A DNA stretch of 64,000 bases, from positions 62,001 to 126,000 of the forward strand of contig JBLNCA010000025.1 in NCBI GenBank assembly GCA_050260375.1, in the 5' to 3' direction. Under the pieces are notes generated by a model, which saw nothing but the letters and a program-made list of their open reading frames with translations, was not told the origin of the DNA and made no database searches. The first letter of the stretch is position 1, and each line of letters begins with the position of its first letter. The DNA is from DTFZ01 sp050260375 (GTDB lineage: Bacteria; Bacillota; Clostridia; Christensenellales; SZUA-584). Below, piece after piece: positions 52,901-59,053 of the stretch. The translations under genes were made by a program, and so were the position numbers.

Positions 52901-53091
52901 TCAACAAGGGCGAGCCTATAGACATACCAAAGATAGCCGACGACGACGAAATAGTCGCACATAAGCGGTTCCCGTTGGAGATGCTCGATCCCGAAACACG
53001 CAAAAATTCGTTCGACGAGGTCGTACAGGGGTATCACAAACTTAACGCGATGGCAGAGGCAATGCGCTGCCTGCACTGCGAAAGGAGGTAG
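49993..53091 (+). CDS. hydB: Hydrogenase subunit B: NuoF fused to a GltD/NfnB-like flavoprotein
   Basis: The 1032-residue fusion has three parts. Residues 1-110 are a thioredoxin-like [2Fe-2S] domain (IYVCAGAGC, ETGCMGTC). Residues about 130-545 are the NuoF core with FMN/NADH sites (GRGGAGFPTGVKW, NADEGDPGAFMDR) and the [4Fe-4S] motif ESCGKCTACRIGT. From Cys565 onward comes a GltD-like flavoprotein: cysteine-rich CENTCPANVNVP and CGRICTRPCESKC, FAD motif VIGAGASGLTCAYYLA, NAD(P) motif VIGGGNTAIDSAR and GGDVTRGP. Canonical HydB ends with a two-cluster ferredoxin domain, so here that end is replaced by an NAD(P)H-oxidoreductase module. This could connect hydrogen metabolism to NADPH as well as NADH. 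Confidence 0.9.
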   Translation: MSDKIKTLERLEEIRKSYNDNLQKYKYRIYVCAGAGCISSNCAAVRDAAISEIEEAGLKDSVSVYETGCMGTCAVGPVMLVLPDRIFYTELDEQKVKEIIRSHILRGKVLEQYTFYDYSLARHVPCIDDINFFKRQVKIALRNCGSIEYGKIEAYIANGGYFAAYKALNEMTPQAVVDEVKKSGLKGRGGAGFPTGVKWESGLKQESDEKYIVCNADEGDPGAFMDRSLIEGDPHSIIEGLIIGGYAIGANQGFIYIRAEYPIAVERMKAALAEARERGLLGRNILGSKFSFDIEIRIGAGAFVCGEETALMSSIEGHRGEPKQKPPFPFQRGLFGKPTIINNVETYASVPEIINRGGEWYTQFGTKTSKGTKVFALAGDVVNTGIVEVPIGMPLGDIIFEIGGGTPNKKKFKSAQIGGPSGGCVTTENLNVATDYETIKKVGAIMGSGGLIVMNEDTCMVDTARYFMDFIRDESCGKCTACRIGTKRMLEILERITRGEGEEGDVELLIELGETIQETAMCGLGQTAPNPVLSTIKYFREEYDEHIRNKYCRAGVCSELFISPCENTCPANVNVPGYMSLVAAGRFMDAYRLIRQENPFPAVCGRICTRPCESKCRRRTVDEAVAICDLKRFVADYAMHNEKAYTRDIVFPKNGKSVAVIGAGASGLTCAYYLARIGYDVDVYESHDTAGGVLAYGIPEYRLPNDILAHEVKLIEQEGVKIHLNTEVGKDILFGELKARYDSIYIATGTQLPQKVNIPGESLPGVIHGIKFLKKANTHQPIDMGKNVVVIGGGNTAIDSARTALRLGADNVTILYRRTRGMMPAYETEINEALEEGIKLVELAAPVRFIAGSDGRVAKIECVRMELGEFDASGRRKSVLVEGSNFMIDTDMVIPAVSQYADFPFIGKDEIALTPWGTFVLQGDTQMTTMEGVFAGGDVTRGPDEVIRAIADGKRAAISIDKYLGGKGKLNKGEPIDIPKIADDDEIVAHKRFPLEMLDPETRKNSFDEVVQGYHKLNAMAEAMRCLHCERR

Positions 53092-53096
53092 CTTTA

Positions 53097-55124
53097 ATGG
53101 TTAATATAACGATAAACGGGAACAGCGTTACCGTACCGGACGATTATACCATTATGGAAGCGGCGAAAACGATAGGTATAAACATACCCGGGCTGTGCAC
53201 GCTCAGCAGAATCCACCAGTTCGGCTCATGCAGAATATGCGTCGTGGAAGTCGAGGGCGCCAAAACGCTGCAGGCGTCGTGCATCACCAAGGTGTCCGAT
53301 GGCATGGTGGTGAATACGAATACCGATAAGGTACGCAAGGCGCGCAGAGTATTATACGAGCTGCTGCTGTCCGACCACGACAAGGACTGCCTGAGCTGTA
53401 CCCGCAACCAGACGTGCGAGCTGCAGGAACTCGGCAAAACGCTGGGCGTGGACGCAACGAGGTTTGAAGGGGAGCATTCCGAGTATAACATAGAATCGTC
53501 GGTGGCCATTACGCGGAACATGTCGAAGTGCGTGCTCTGCCGCCGCTGCGTCACCGCATGCAACGACGTGCAGGGCGTAGGCGTACTAAACGCTCAGCAC
53601 AGGGGCTTTGACACGATAATAGGCCCCGCGATGGATTTGCCGCTGGGCAGCGTAAACTGCGCGTTCTGCGGGCAGTGCACGGTAGTATGCCCCGTAGGAG
53701 CTCTCAAGGAAACGGACGCTACAAAGAGCGTATGGGAGGCTTTAAGCGACCCCGGCAAGAGGTGCGTAGTGCAGGTGGCTCCCGCGATAAGAGTCGCAAT
53801 AGGCGAGGAATTCGGGCTCGAGCCGGGAACACGGGTGACGGGCAAGCTTGCGCAGGCGCTCAGGACTTTAGGGTTCGACGATATATTCGATACGGATTTC
53901 ACCGCCGACCTTACAATAATGGAAGAAGGCACGGAGCTGCTCACAAGGCTTACAAAGGCGCTTTCGGGCGGGGAAGCCGTGCTTCCTATGATAACGTCGT
54001 GCAGCCCGGGCTGGATAAAATATGTTGAGCATGCGTACCCCGGAGAGCTGGACCACCTGTCTACATGCAAATCCCCGCACACGATGCTGGGAGCGCTCGC
54101 TAAGTCGTTCTATGCCGAACAGATAAGCGTCGATCCCAAGGATATGTTCGTAGTGTCCGTGATGCCTTGCACTGCCAAAAAATTCGAGATCAACCGGCGC
54201 GAGATGAAAAACGGCGGCTATCCCAACGTGGACGCGGTGCTGACAACAAGGGAACTCGGGCAGATGATAAGAGAGGCGGGCATCGATTTTGAGCTGCTGC
54301 CGGATAGCAGCTTTGACAACCCGCTCGGCATGTCTACGGGCGCCGCCGATATATTCGGTGTTACGGGCGGCGTGATGGAAGCCGCGCTGCGCACCGTATA
54401 CGAGCTCGTGACAGGCCGCGAGCTGCCGTTTGAAGGGCTGCATGTAACGCCCATTGTCGGGCTCGAACAGATAAAGACGGCGGACATAACTATTGAGGAC
54501 CCGTTGCCCGAATACAAGTTTTTGGACGGCGTTGTCGTAAAGGTCGCGGTAACGAGCGGGCTTGCAGGCGCAAAGGTATTGATGGAACAGGTCAAGAAAG
54601 GCGAATCGCCGTATCATTTCATAGAGGTTATGGGATGCCCGAACGGATGCATAATGGGCGGCGGTCAGCCGAGGTCCAAAGACCCGGACGTGCGTATAAA
54701 GCGGCTTCGCGGCATATACGATGAAGACGAGGCAAAGGTTATACGCAAATCGCACGAGAACCCCTCTATAAAGCATCTTTATGCGGAGTACCTGGAATTT
54801 CCGGGAAGCCATATATCCCATGAACTTCTGCATACGCGCTACACAAAGCGCGGCAGGTTCAACGAATTGCTGGACTATGATTATGTGAAGAGCGAGGTGG
54901 AACCCATGTCGGAACATACGAAGAGCAAAACGGAACGCAAAAAGAAGGAGCCTAGCGCGAAAGCCGCGAGCCGTGTGCGCGAGGATATGGAGTCAGTAAG
55001 AGTGATGGCGCTGGAGGCGGAAATAAACAGGCTTAAGCAGGAGCTCAACGATTCAAAGGAGACCGTGGAGATACTCAAGGAAGTAATGAGCGATTATACG
55101 CAGAAGCCCAAACGCAAAACATGA
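53097..55124 (+). CDS. hydA: [FeFe]-hydrogenase catalytic subunit A
   Basis: The 675-residue hydrogenase has an N-terminal [2Fe-2S] domain (GSCRICVVEVEG), the His-Cys cluster segment HDKDCLSCTRNQTC, two [4Fe-4S] motifs (CVLCRRCVTAC, CAFCGQCTVVCP) and the H-cluster motifs L1 TSCSPGW (Cys302), L2 MPCTAKK (Cys358) and L3 EVMGCPNGCIMGGGQP (Cys514, Cys518). L1 has Ser instead of the second Cys of TSCCP. After the usual end (HTRYTKR) there is an extra tail of about 80 residues, Lys/Glu rich with a leucine-spaced predicted coiled coil. Together with HydB and HydC it should make or use hydrogen by electron bifurcation with ferredoxin. Confidence 0.94.
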   Translation: MVNITINGNSVTVPDDYTIMEAAKTIGINIPGLCTLSRIHQFGSCRICVVEVEGAKTLQASCITKVSDGMVVNTNTDKVRKARRVLYELLLSDHDKDCLSCTRNQTCELQELGKTLGVDATRFEGEHSEYNIESSVAITRNMSKCVLCRRCVTACNDVQGVGVLNAQHRGFDTIIGPAMDLPLGSVNCAFCGQCTVVCPVGALKETDATKSVWEALSDPGKRCVVQVAPAIRVAIGEEFGLEPGTRVTGKLAQALRTLGFDDIFDTDFTADLTIMEEGTELLTRLTKALSGGEAVLPMITSCSPGWIKYVEHAYPGELDHLSTCKSPHTMLGALAKSFYAEQISVDPKDMFVVSVMPCTAKKFEINRREMKNGGYPNVDAVLTTRELGQMIREAGIDFELLPDSSFDNPLGMSTGAADIFGVTGGVMEAALRTVYELVTGRELPFEGLHVTPIVGLEQIKTADITIEDPLPEYKFLDGVVVKVAVTSGLAGAKVLMEQVKKGESPYHFIEVMGCPNGCIMGGGQPRSKDPDVRIKRLRGIYDEDEAKVIRKSHENPSIKHLYAEYLEFPGSHISHELLHTRYTKRGRFNELLDYDYVKSEVEPMSEHTKSKTERKKKEPSAKAASRVREDMESVRVMALEAEINRLKQELNDSKETVEILKEVMSDYTQKPKRKT

Positions 55125-55144
55125 TTGCAAGACAATATCACCTA

Positions 55145-55175
55145 AAAGAGTCCGTTTATTGCGGGCTCTTTTTGC
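55145..55175 (+). terminator. Rho-independent terminator of the hydrogenase operon
   Basis: AAAGAGTCCG, a seven-base loop and CGGGCTCTTTTT form an 8 to 9-bp stem with one wobble pair and a T run, 20 bases after the hydA stop. Confidence 0.85.
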
Positions 55176-55183
55176 GTACAACA

Positions 55184-55333
55184 CCCTATCAAGTCTTACG
55201 ACTTGCTGGGGACCCCATATTTCCACCCCAAAAAGCCTACGACTTTTTTGGGGCCCCGTATTTACACCCCAAAAGCCTTACGTCTTTCTGGGGCCCCGTA
55301 TTTCCACCCCAAAAAGCTTACGACTTTTTGGGG
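55184..55333 (+). repeat. Tandem array of four 41-bp stem-loop repeats
   Basis: Four head-to-tail hairpins start at 55184, 55226, 55267 and 55307 (spacing 42, 41, 40). Each has a CCCC...AAG arm, a loop of 7-8 bases around TACG, a CTT...GGGG arm, then (A/C)CCC(C)GTATTT(C/A)CA linking to the next. The first copy has a different stem (CCCTATCAAG with CTTGCTGGGG) that still pairs. No spacers of unrelated sequence are present. Confidence 0.8.
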
Positions 55334-55342
55334 GCCCCGTAT

Positions 55343-55456
55343 TAAAGATTCTTCGCTTGCGCTCAGAATGACCAAAGTTACTAATACCATAAAACAGGCT
55401 TTTTTTGACATAAGTACATATGTCATTCAGAGGACCGAAGGGACGAAAAATCTTAG
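55343..55456. repeat. Inverted pair of a dispersed extragenic repeat
   Basis: TTAAAGATTCTTCGCTTGCG...CTCAGAATGACC at 55343-55373 is matched by an inverted, diverged copy at 55421-55456 (TGTCATTCAGAGGACCGAAG...GAAAAATCTTA). This AAGATTCTTCG...CAGAATGAC word is, to my knowledge, widespread in Firmicutes genomes. The remaining gap 55457-55589 shows nothing else recognisable. Confidence 0.6.
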
Positions 55457-55589
55457 CCCAATTTGGTTGCCAGTAAGAGTTTAGGGTTCAAGAAAAATCA
55501 CACTTTGAAGGGGTGGATGATTATTATACCGCTGTCATGCAACAAACACGAAGAACATGAATAAATTATCGATAAACAAAAAATAATAA

Positions 55590-55618
55590 TTGACAAACCA
55601 TAAATTTTGTTTTATGAT
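55590..55618 (+). promoter_or_regulatory. Strong sigma-A promoter upstream of the small basic protein gene
   Basis: A perfect TTGACA and TATGAT (5 of 6) with 17-base spacing. CATAAA/TTTATG arms form a small palindrome overlapping the spacer and -10. Confidence 0.75.
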
Positions 55619-55637
55619 TTTAAAAAACCAGGGAGGT

Positions 55638-55787
55638 ATGCATATGACCGATACGAGCTACTTGTATGAATACTTTGCAAATAAAAGCCCTGACGATAAA
55701 ACAAAGAAACACAAAAAAGAAAAGAAAGGCGATGCGGCGCAAGACAAGAGAGAAACGAAATGCGCAGAGGGCAGTAAACATGCATGA
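55638..55787 (+). CDS. Small lysine-rich protein preceding the DUF4173-like gene
   Basis: This short protein (49 codons from ATG 55638, 47 from ATG 55644) has an N-terminal MTDTSYLYEYFANKSPDDK and then a highly charged Lys/Glu/Asp tail. I do not recognise a family. GGGAGGT sits directly upstream and a strong promoter 20 bases before that, so it is very probably expressed. Its stop overlaps the next gene by 8 bases, so it may act partly as a leader cistron for the membrane protein. No membrane segment. Confidence 0.6.
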   Translation: MHMTDTSYLYEYFANKSPDDKTKKHKKEKKGDAAQDKRETKCAEGSKHA

Positions 55788-57300
55788 ATCAGGCGAATCC
55801 GAAGGATTATCGGGCGTACCGCGGCAGGAAGGAGCCAGGGAGAAGGCTAAAACCCCGGCTAAACTGCTGCTTAGCGCGGCTGCATTCGGCGTGCTGTTTT
55901 CATACCTGTTCACCAACCAGAGTCTCGGCGTCAATCTGCTGCTGTTCGTGCTGCTGCTATATGGCTTTGCGCTGATAAACAGAGCGCAGTTTATGAAAAA
56001 GACGTTTCGGCAGGAGATGCTCGTAACGCTCTTTTCGCTGCCCGTTATATTCCTTGCGGCATATGCGTTTGTCGGCAGCACGTTTTTAAACTACTTAAGC
56101 GTGCCCGTGATACTGTTTGTGATGTTCGTGCAGTACATCGTGCTTTCGGACAACGCTGTTTACAGCTGGTATGAACCGCTGTTTTTCATAGACATAATAT
56201 TTGCCGGCATCAACCGTATGCTGCTGGGACTGGGGCAGTTTGTCGCGGGCTCCGTAAACGGCATATTCAAGAGACAATCTGAAAAAAAGAGGGGAGTGAT
56301 AGCCGGCATACTCATAGGCGCCGTGCTGCTGATAATCATAGTACCGCTGTTGCTTATCGCGGACCGGCAGATAGCGGCTTATGTTAGCCTGCTGTTTGCG
56401 CAGCTCGACTTAAGCGACGCGCTACTCTATATATTCATGTTCCTCCTCGCCGCGTCTGCGGCCGCCGCGCCGATTGCTACGGCGGGAAGGGCCGAGTATA
56501 CGGGCAAAAGGCAGGCTTGGGATATCGCGGGCAAAAGGCCGGTGCAGAGCGTGACAATGCTGGTGGCGCTCTCAATGGTAAGCGTAGTATATATATTGTT
56601 CGGGGCGGTGCAATTTGGCTACTTCTTCGAAACGAGTGAGACTATGGCCAGACAGCTCGGGCTGACAAGCTCGGCATACGCGGTGAGCGGCTTTAGAGAG
56701 CTGCTGTTTGTAACATGCCTTAACTTCCTGATAATCGCGCTGGCGCTCAGGTTCACAAGACAGAAGGACGGAAAAACGCAAACCAGCCTGAAGGTGTTGT
56801 ATACTATACTGATAGCGTTCAATTTCGTGATAATGGCGTCTTCGCATATGCGCCTTGCGTATTACGAACTATCATACGGATATACCGTCTCCCGGTTTGT
56901 ATCCCACTCGTTCATGCTGCTGCTCGTGATACTGAACGTAATAATGCTGGCCCGCATATACATCGACAGCATAAAAGTAATCAAATGTTTTGCAATTGCC
57001 GCGTTGCTTTACTTCTGCGCGCTTGTTGCGGTAAACCCGGAACTTTATGTTGCGGGAAGCAACATCCGGAGGTATGAGAGCACGGGTAAAATAGATGCCG
57101 CATATCTGTTTATGCTTTCGGGCGACGCGATATCGGAAACATGCGATTTTATAAAGGCGCATCCCGAAGTGTATGACGACGAAGCAAAGGCGGCAATGCA
57201 GGAAAAATATTATCAGTACGCGGATGCTCAAAGCCTTGGCTGGCAGTCAATGAACATCGCGGACAAAAGGGCGCTTGATAAGCTGCGGAATCTTTCTTGA
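55780..57300 (+). CDS. Multi-pass membrane protein, DUF4173/DUF4153-like
   Basis: The 506-residue protein has about 11 to 12 hydrophobic segments after a charged N-terminal region, and a soluble C-terminal tail of about 80 residues. The late loop SAYAVSGFRELLFVTCLNF resembles the YA-x-x-GF-x-x-LL block of the DUF4153/DUF4173 group. Function unknown. ATG 55780 follows AGAGGG with 8-base spacing and overlaps the small upstream cistron; the frame is open to 55666 but that part overlaps the basic protein. A terminator closes the operon. Confidence 0.75.
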   Translation: MHESGESEGLSGVPRQEGAREKAKTPAKLLLSAAAFGVLFSYLFTNQSLGVNLLLFVLLLYGFALINRAQFMKKTFRQEMLVTLFSLPVIFLAAYAFVGSTFLNYLSVPVILFVMFVQYIVLSDNAVYSWYEPLFFIDIIFAGINRMLLGLGQFVAGSVNGIFKRQSEKKRGVIAGILIGAVLLIIIVPLLLIADRQIAAYVSLLFAQLDLSDALLYIFMFLLAASAAAAPIATAGRAEYTGKRQAWDIAGKRPVQSVTMLVALSMVSVVYILFGAVQFGYFFETSETMARQLGLTSSAYAVSGFRELLFVTCLNFLIIALALRFTRQKDGKTQTSLKVLYTILIAFNFVIMASSHMRLAYYELSYGYTVSRFVSHSFMLLLVILNVIMLARIYIDSIKVIKCFAIAALLYFCALVAVNPELYVAGSNIRRYESTGKIDAAYLFMLSGDAISETCDFIKAHPEVYDDEAKAAMQEKYYQYADAQSLGWQSMNIADKRALDKLRNLS

Positions 57301-57314
57301 ACCTTTCTCCTTCA

Positions 57315-57348
57315 GGGCCGGAGTTGAAAACGACACCGGCCCATTTTT
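57315..57348 (+). terminator. Rho-independent terminator
   Basis: GGGCCGG and CCGGCCC, a 7-bp stem with a 14-base loop, are followed by ATTTTTAT. It lies between two converging operons. Confidence 0.8.
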
Positions 57349-57363
57349 ATGCGGAAAAATATG

Positions 57364-57567
57364 TCAGTCATCCGTAACCGTAAATATATCGTCGATGGTG
57401 GAGTGAAGCGCTTTCGCTATGTCTGAAGCGAGCTTTAAAGAAGGGTTGTATCTGCCGTTTTCAAGATGCACTATCGTTTCGCGCCTGACGCCTACCTTGC
57501 GGGCGAGCTCTTCCTGCGTCATGCCGTACCTGGCCCTGTATTCTTTTATTTTTGTAATTATAGCCAT
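57364..57567 (-). CDS. Small XRE-family HTH regulator
   Basis: The 67-residue protein is a single helix-turn-helix domain (MTQEELARKVGVRRETIVHLENGRYNPSLKLASDIAKAL), the compact type found in two-gene membrane-protein/regulator cassettes. Its ATG comes one base after the DUF3796 stop (TGATATG), so translation is coupled. A palindrome covering the promoter of this operon is the likely operator, implying autorepression. Confidence 0.85.
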   Translation of the reverse strand: MAIITKIKEYRARYGMTQEELARKVGVRRETIVHLENGRYNPSLKLASDIAKALHSTIDDIFTVTDD

Positions 57568-57568
57568 A

Positions 57569-57907
57569 TCAGCGATTTCTCTGTTCTTTGAACTCAGCAA
57601 TAACCAAAAGTATAATAAACAGCATCATTGAAACCGAAAAACTCAACGCAAAACCGGTTATCAGCTGCTCATTGCTTTTGGTGAACGCGGTTACTGATAA
57701 TGTTACCGCCTGAACTCCAATGCAGGTAAAAAACGCGGGCGTCGCGGCACGCCGGACGTTCTGCATAAACAATTCATCGGGTATCACAAAAAAGTAGCGC
57801 AAGAATACAAGGAACGCAAAGAAGCAAAGAAAGTATCTGTTATCGGTGACAATGCCGAGTATTCCCAATAAACCGAGAAGCCCTAAAAAGCCAAGCTTGT
57901 TTTTCAT
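57569..57907 (-). CDS. DUF3796-type small membrane protein
   Basis: The 112-residue protein has a Gly/Leu repeat start (KLGFLGLLGLLGILG) and about four hydrophobic segments, features of DUF3796. It is usually found, as here, next to a small XRE regulator. AAAGGGTGATAAT precedes the ATG on the minus strand. Function unknown. Confidence 0.75.
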   Translation of the reverse strand: MKNKLGFLGLLGLLGILGIVTDNRYFLCFFAFLVFLRYFFVIPDELFMQNVRRAATPAFFTCIGVQAVTLSVTAFTKSNEQLITGFALSFSVSMMLFIILLVIAEFKEQRNR

Positions 57908-57943
57908 ATTATCACCCTTTCGATGTTAGAAATACATCACATT

Positions 57944-57963
57944 ATGTTATAAATATATAACAT
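57944..57963. promoter_or_regulatory. Operator palindrome of the DUF3796/XRE operon
   Basis: ATGTTATA and TATAACAT with a four-base spacer lie 37 bases before the DUF3796 start on the minus strand. The palindrome covers the predicted -10, as expected for a repressor site. Confidence 0.6.
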
Positions 57964-57981
57964 AGACGTGCTGAATGTCAA
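57952..57981 (-). promoter_or_regulatory. Promoter of the DUF3796/XRE operon
   Basis: On the minus strand a perfect TTGACA (57981-57976) and TATATT (57957-57952), 18 bases apart; -10 lies inside the operator palindrome. Confidence 0.6.
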
Positions 57982-58038
57982 TGGCGTTTTTTGCTGTATT
58001 TTGATTTATTAATCGTATGTAATTCTCATATTTGGGGG

Positions 58039-58067
58039 TTGATATATTGAAATTTTTCTGTTAAAAT
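58039..58067 (+). promoter_or_regulatory. Promoter of tRNA-Glu
   Basis: TTGATA and TAAAAT with 17-base spacing, 14 bases before the tRNA 5' end. Confidence 0.7.
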
Positions 58068-58081
58068 AAACTCCTCGAAGC

Positions 58082-58156
58082 GCCTCCTTGGTCAAGCGGT
58101 CAAGACACCGCCCTCTCACGGCGGTAACAGGGGTTCGATTCCCCTAGGAGGTACCA
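58082..58156 (+). tRNA. tRNA-Glu (anticodon CTC), CCA encoded
   Basis: The acceptor GCCTCCT pairs with AGGAGGT. The D-arm GGTCAAGCGGTC is present, the anticodon stem CCGCC/GGCGG encloses loop CTCTCAC giving anticodon CTC (codon GAG), and the T-arm is AGGGGTTCGATTCCCCT. Terminal ACCA is encoded. A promoter and a terminator frame the gene. Confidence 0.95.
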
Positions 58157-58160
58157 ATAA

Positions 58161-58190
58161 AAAATACCACCGCATGGTGGTATTTTTTAT
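58161..58190 (+). terminator. Terminator of tRNA-Glu
   Basis: AAAATACCACC, loop GCAT and GGTGGTATTTTTT form an 11-bp stem with T run, 5 bases after CCA. Confidence 0.9.
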
Positions 58191-58227
58191 TATATATATT
58201 CGAGGGGAATCGAAGGGAGGGAATAAT

Positions 58228-58248
58228 AAACGTGCCAGTGGCACGTTT
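58228..58248. repeat. Perfect inverted repeat with 1-base centre (AGT-loop family)
   Basis: AAACGTGCCA and TGGCACGTTT around a single G. Its core GCC-AGT-GGC matches the hairpin type at 46662, 46767, 58444, 58678 and 58783. Confidence 0.65.
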
Positions 58249-58324
58249 ATCCCGACCCGGCTTGATGGTACTAGCACAACGGTATAAAAGAAACGGCGCG
58301 GCCACGTATAAACATAGCCGATGA

Positions 58325-58377
58325 ATTCCCCCTAGGAGGTACCAAAACAAAAAGCCATACCCTGTGTATGGCTTTTT
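58325..58377 (+). repeat. Second copy of the tRNA-Glu 3' end with a different terminator
   Basis: ATTCCCCCTAGGAGGTACCA at 58325-58344 repeats the last T-arm and acceptor bases of tRNA-Glu (one extra C). It is followed by an unrelated hairpin AAAAAGCCATAC/GTATGGCTTTTT. No tRNA 5' half precedes it. Confidence 0.75.
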
Positions 58378-58443
58378 GTTTTGATAATAATTCCAGAGAA
58401 TCGAACACGAGCCCGCCGCTGCCAGTGGATAACCGAGCGACCG

Positions 58444-58456
58444 CTGCCAGTGGCAG
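58444..58456 (+). repeat. AGT-loop hairpin unit
   Basis: CTGCC-AGT-GGCAG followed by ATGAAGG, as in the other units of this family; a partial form (GCTGCCAGTGG) sits at about 58409-58419. Confidence 0.6.
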
Positions 58457-58581
58457 ATGAAGGGAGTGAGGTTATCTGTGAGCATGAGGCAAGGGCAGCG
58501 AAAGCGAAATGCGAGCCCATAGCTAACAGAGGATGATGAAGGCGGGCGAGGCGGCGTGATAGTGAGCGTAAGCGAACAGAG

Positions 58582-58637
58582 CGATTCCCCTAGGAGGTAC
58601 CAATAAAAAATACCACCGCATGGTGGTATTTTTTATT
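58582..58637 (+). repeat. Third copy of the tRNA-Glu 3' end plus terminator, 56-bp identity
   Basis: Identical to 58136-58191, that is the last 21 bases of tRNA-Glu and its complete terminator, 446 bases downstream. Direct copies of a tRNA 3' end are the usual mark of site-specific integration, but no integrase gene is present between them. Confidence 0.85.
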
Positions 58638-58677
58638 GTCTATTGTCAAGGAGAATCGAAGGAACCGGAATCGAGCG

Positions 58678-58880
58678 CGCCCGGTGGGCGATGAAGCGAG
58701 ATGGAGGTTCTGTGAGCAAGGGAGCATGGCAAGCGGAAGCGAAGACAGGCGACGATTGCGAACAGAGGAAGGAAATCAAGCGCGCCCGGTGGGCGATGAA
58801 GCGAGATGGGGGTTCTGTAAGCAAGGGAGCATGGCAAGCGGAAGCGAAGACAGGCGACGATTGCGAACAGAGAGCATTCA
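58678..58880 (+). repeat. Two tandem copies of the 105-bp repeat with GGT-loop hairpins
   Basis: Units start with CGCCC-GGT-GGGCG at 58678-58690 and 58783-58795, followed by ATGAAGCGAGATGG and about 80 near-identical bases ending GCGACGATTGCGAACAGAG. The order of elements matches the pair at 46660-46860. A long open frame across it carries no start signal and is not called a gene. Confidence 0.75.
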
Positions 58881-59053
58881 CAAAACATGAATTAACCGTT
58901 ATAAAGAAACTGTGCCTACATACCGTCACGGATAATCTTAATGAAACCTATGGCTATTCGTTTGGTTATATTCTATAATATAACATATCAGTTTGCTTTA
59001 AGAATATCACGGTTAGCAGTATAAACGCTATAGATAATCGAGAGGAAAACAGT

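Noticed and set aside
53868..54917. Minus-strand open frame of 349 residues across hydA
   Set aside because: It overlaps the H-cluster motifs of the hydrogenase and has no recognisable domain or RBS.
55184..55345. CRISPR-like array of regularly spaced repeats
   Set aside because: The units are contiguous 40-42 bp hairpins with only a short conserved linker; there are no unique spacers and no cas genes nearby. Treated as a tandem stem-loop repeat.
58082..58637. Complete integrated element between tRNA-Glu 3' end repeats
   Set aside because: Only about 450 bases separate the outer copies and no integrase or other gene is present, so at most a non-autonomous remnant can be claimed.
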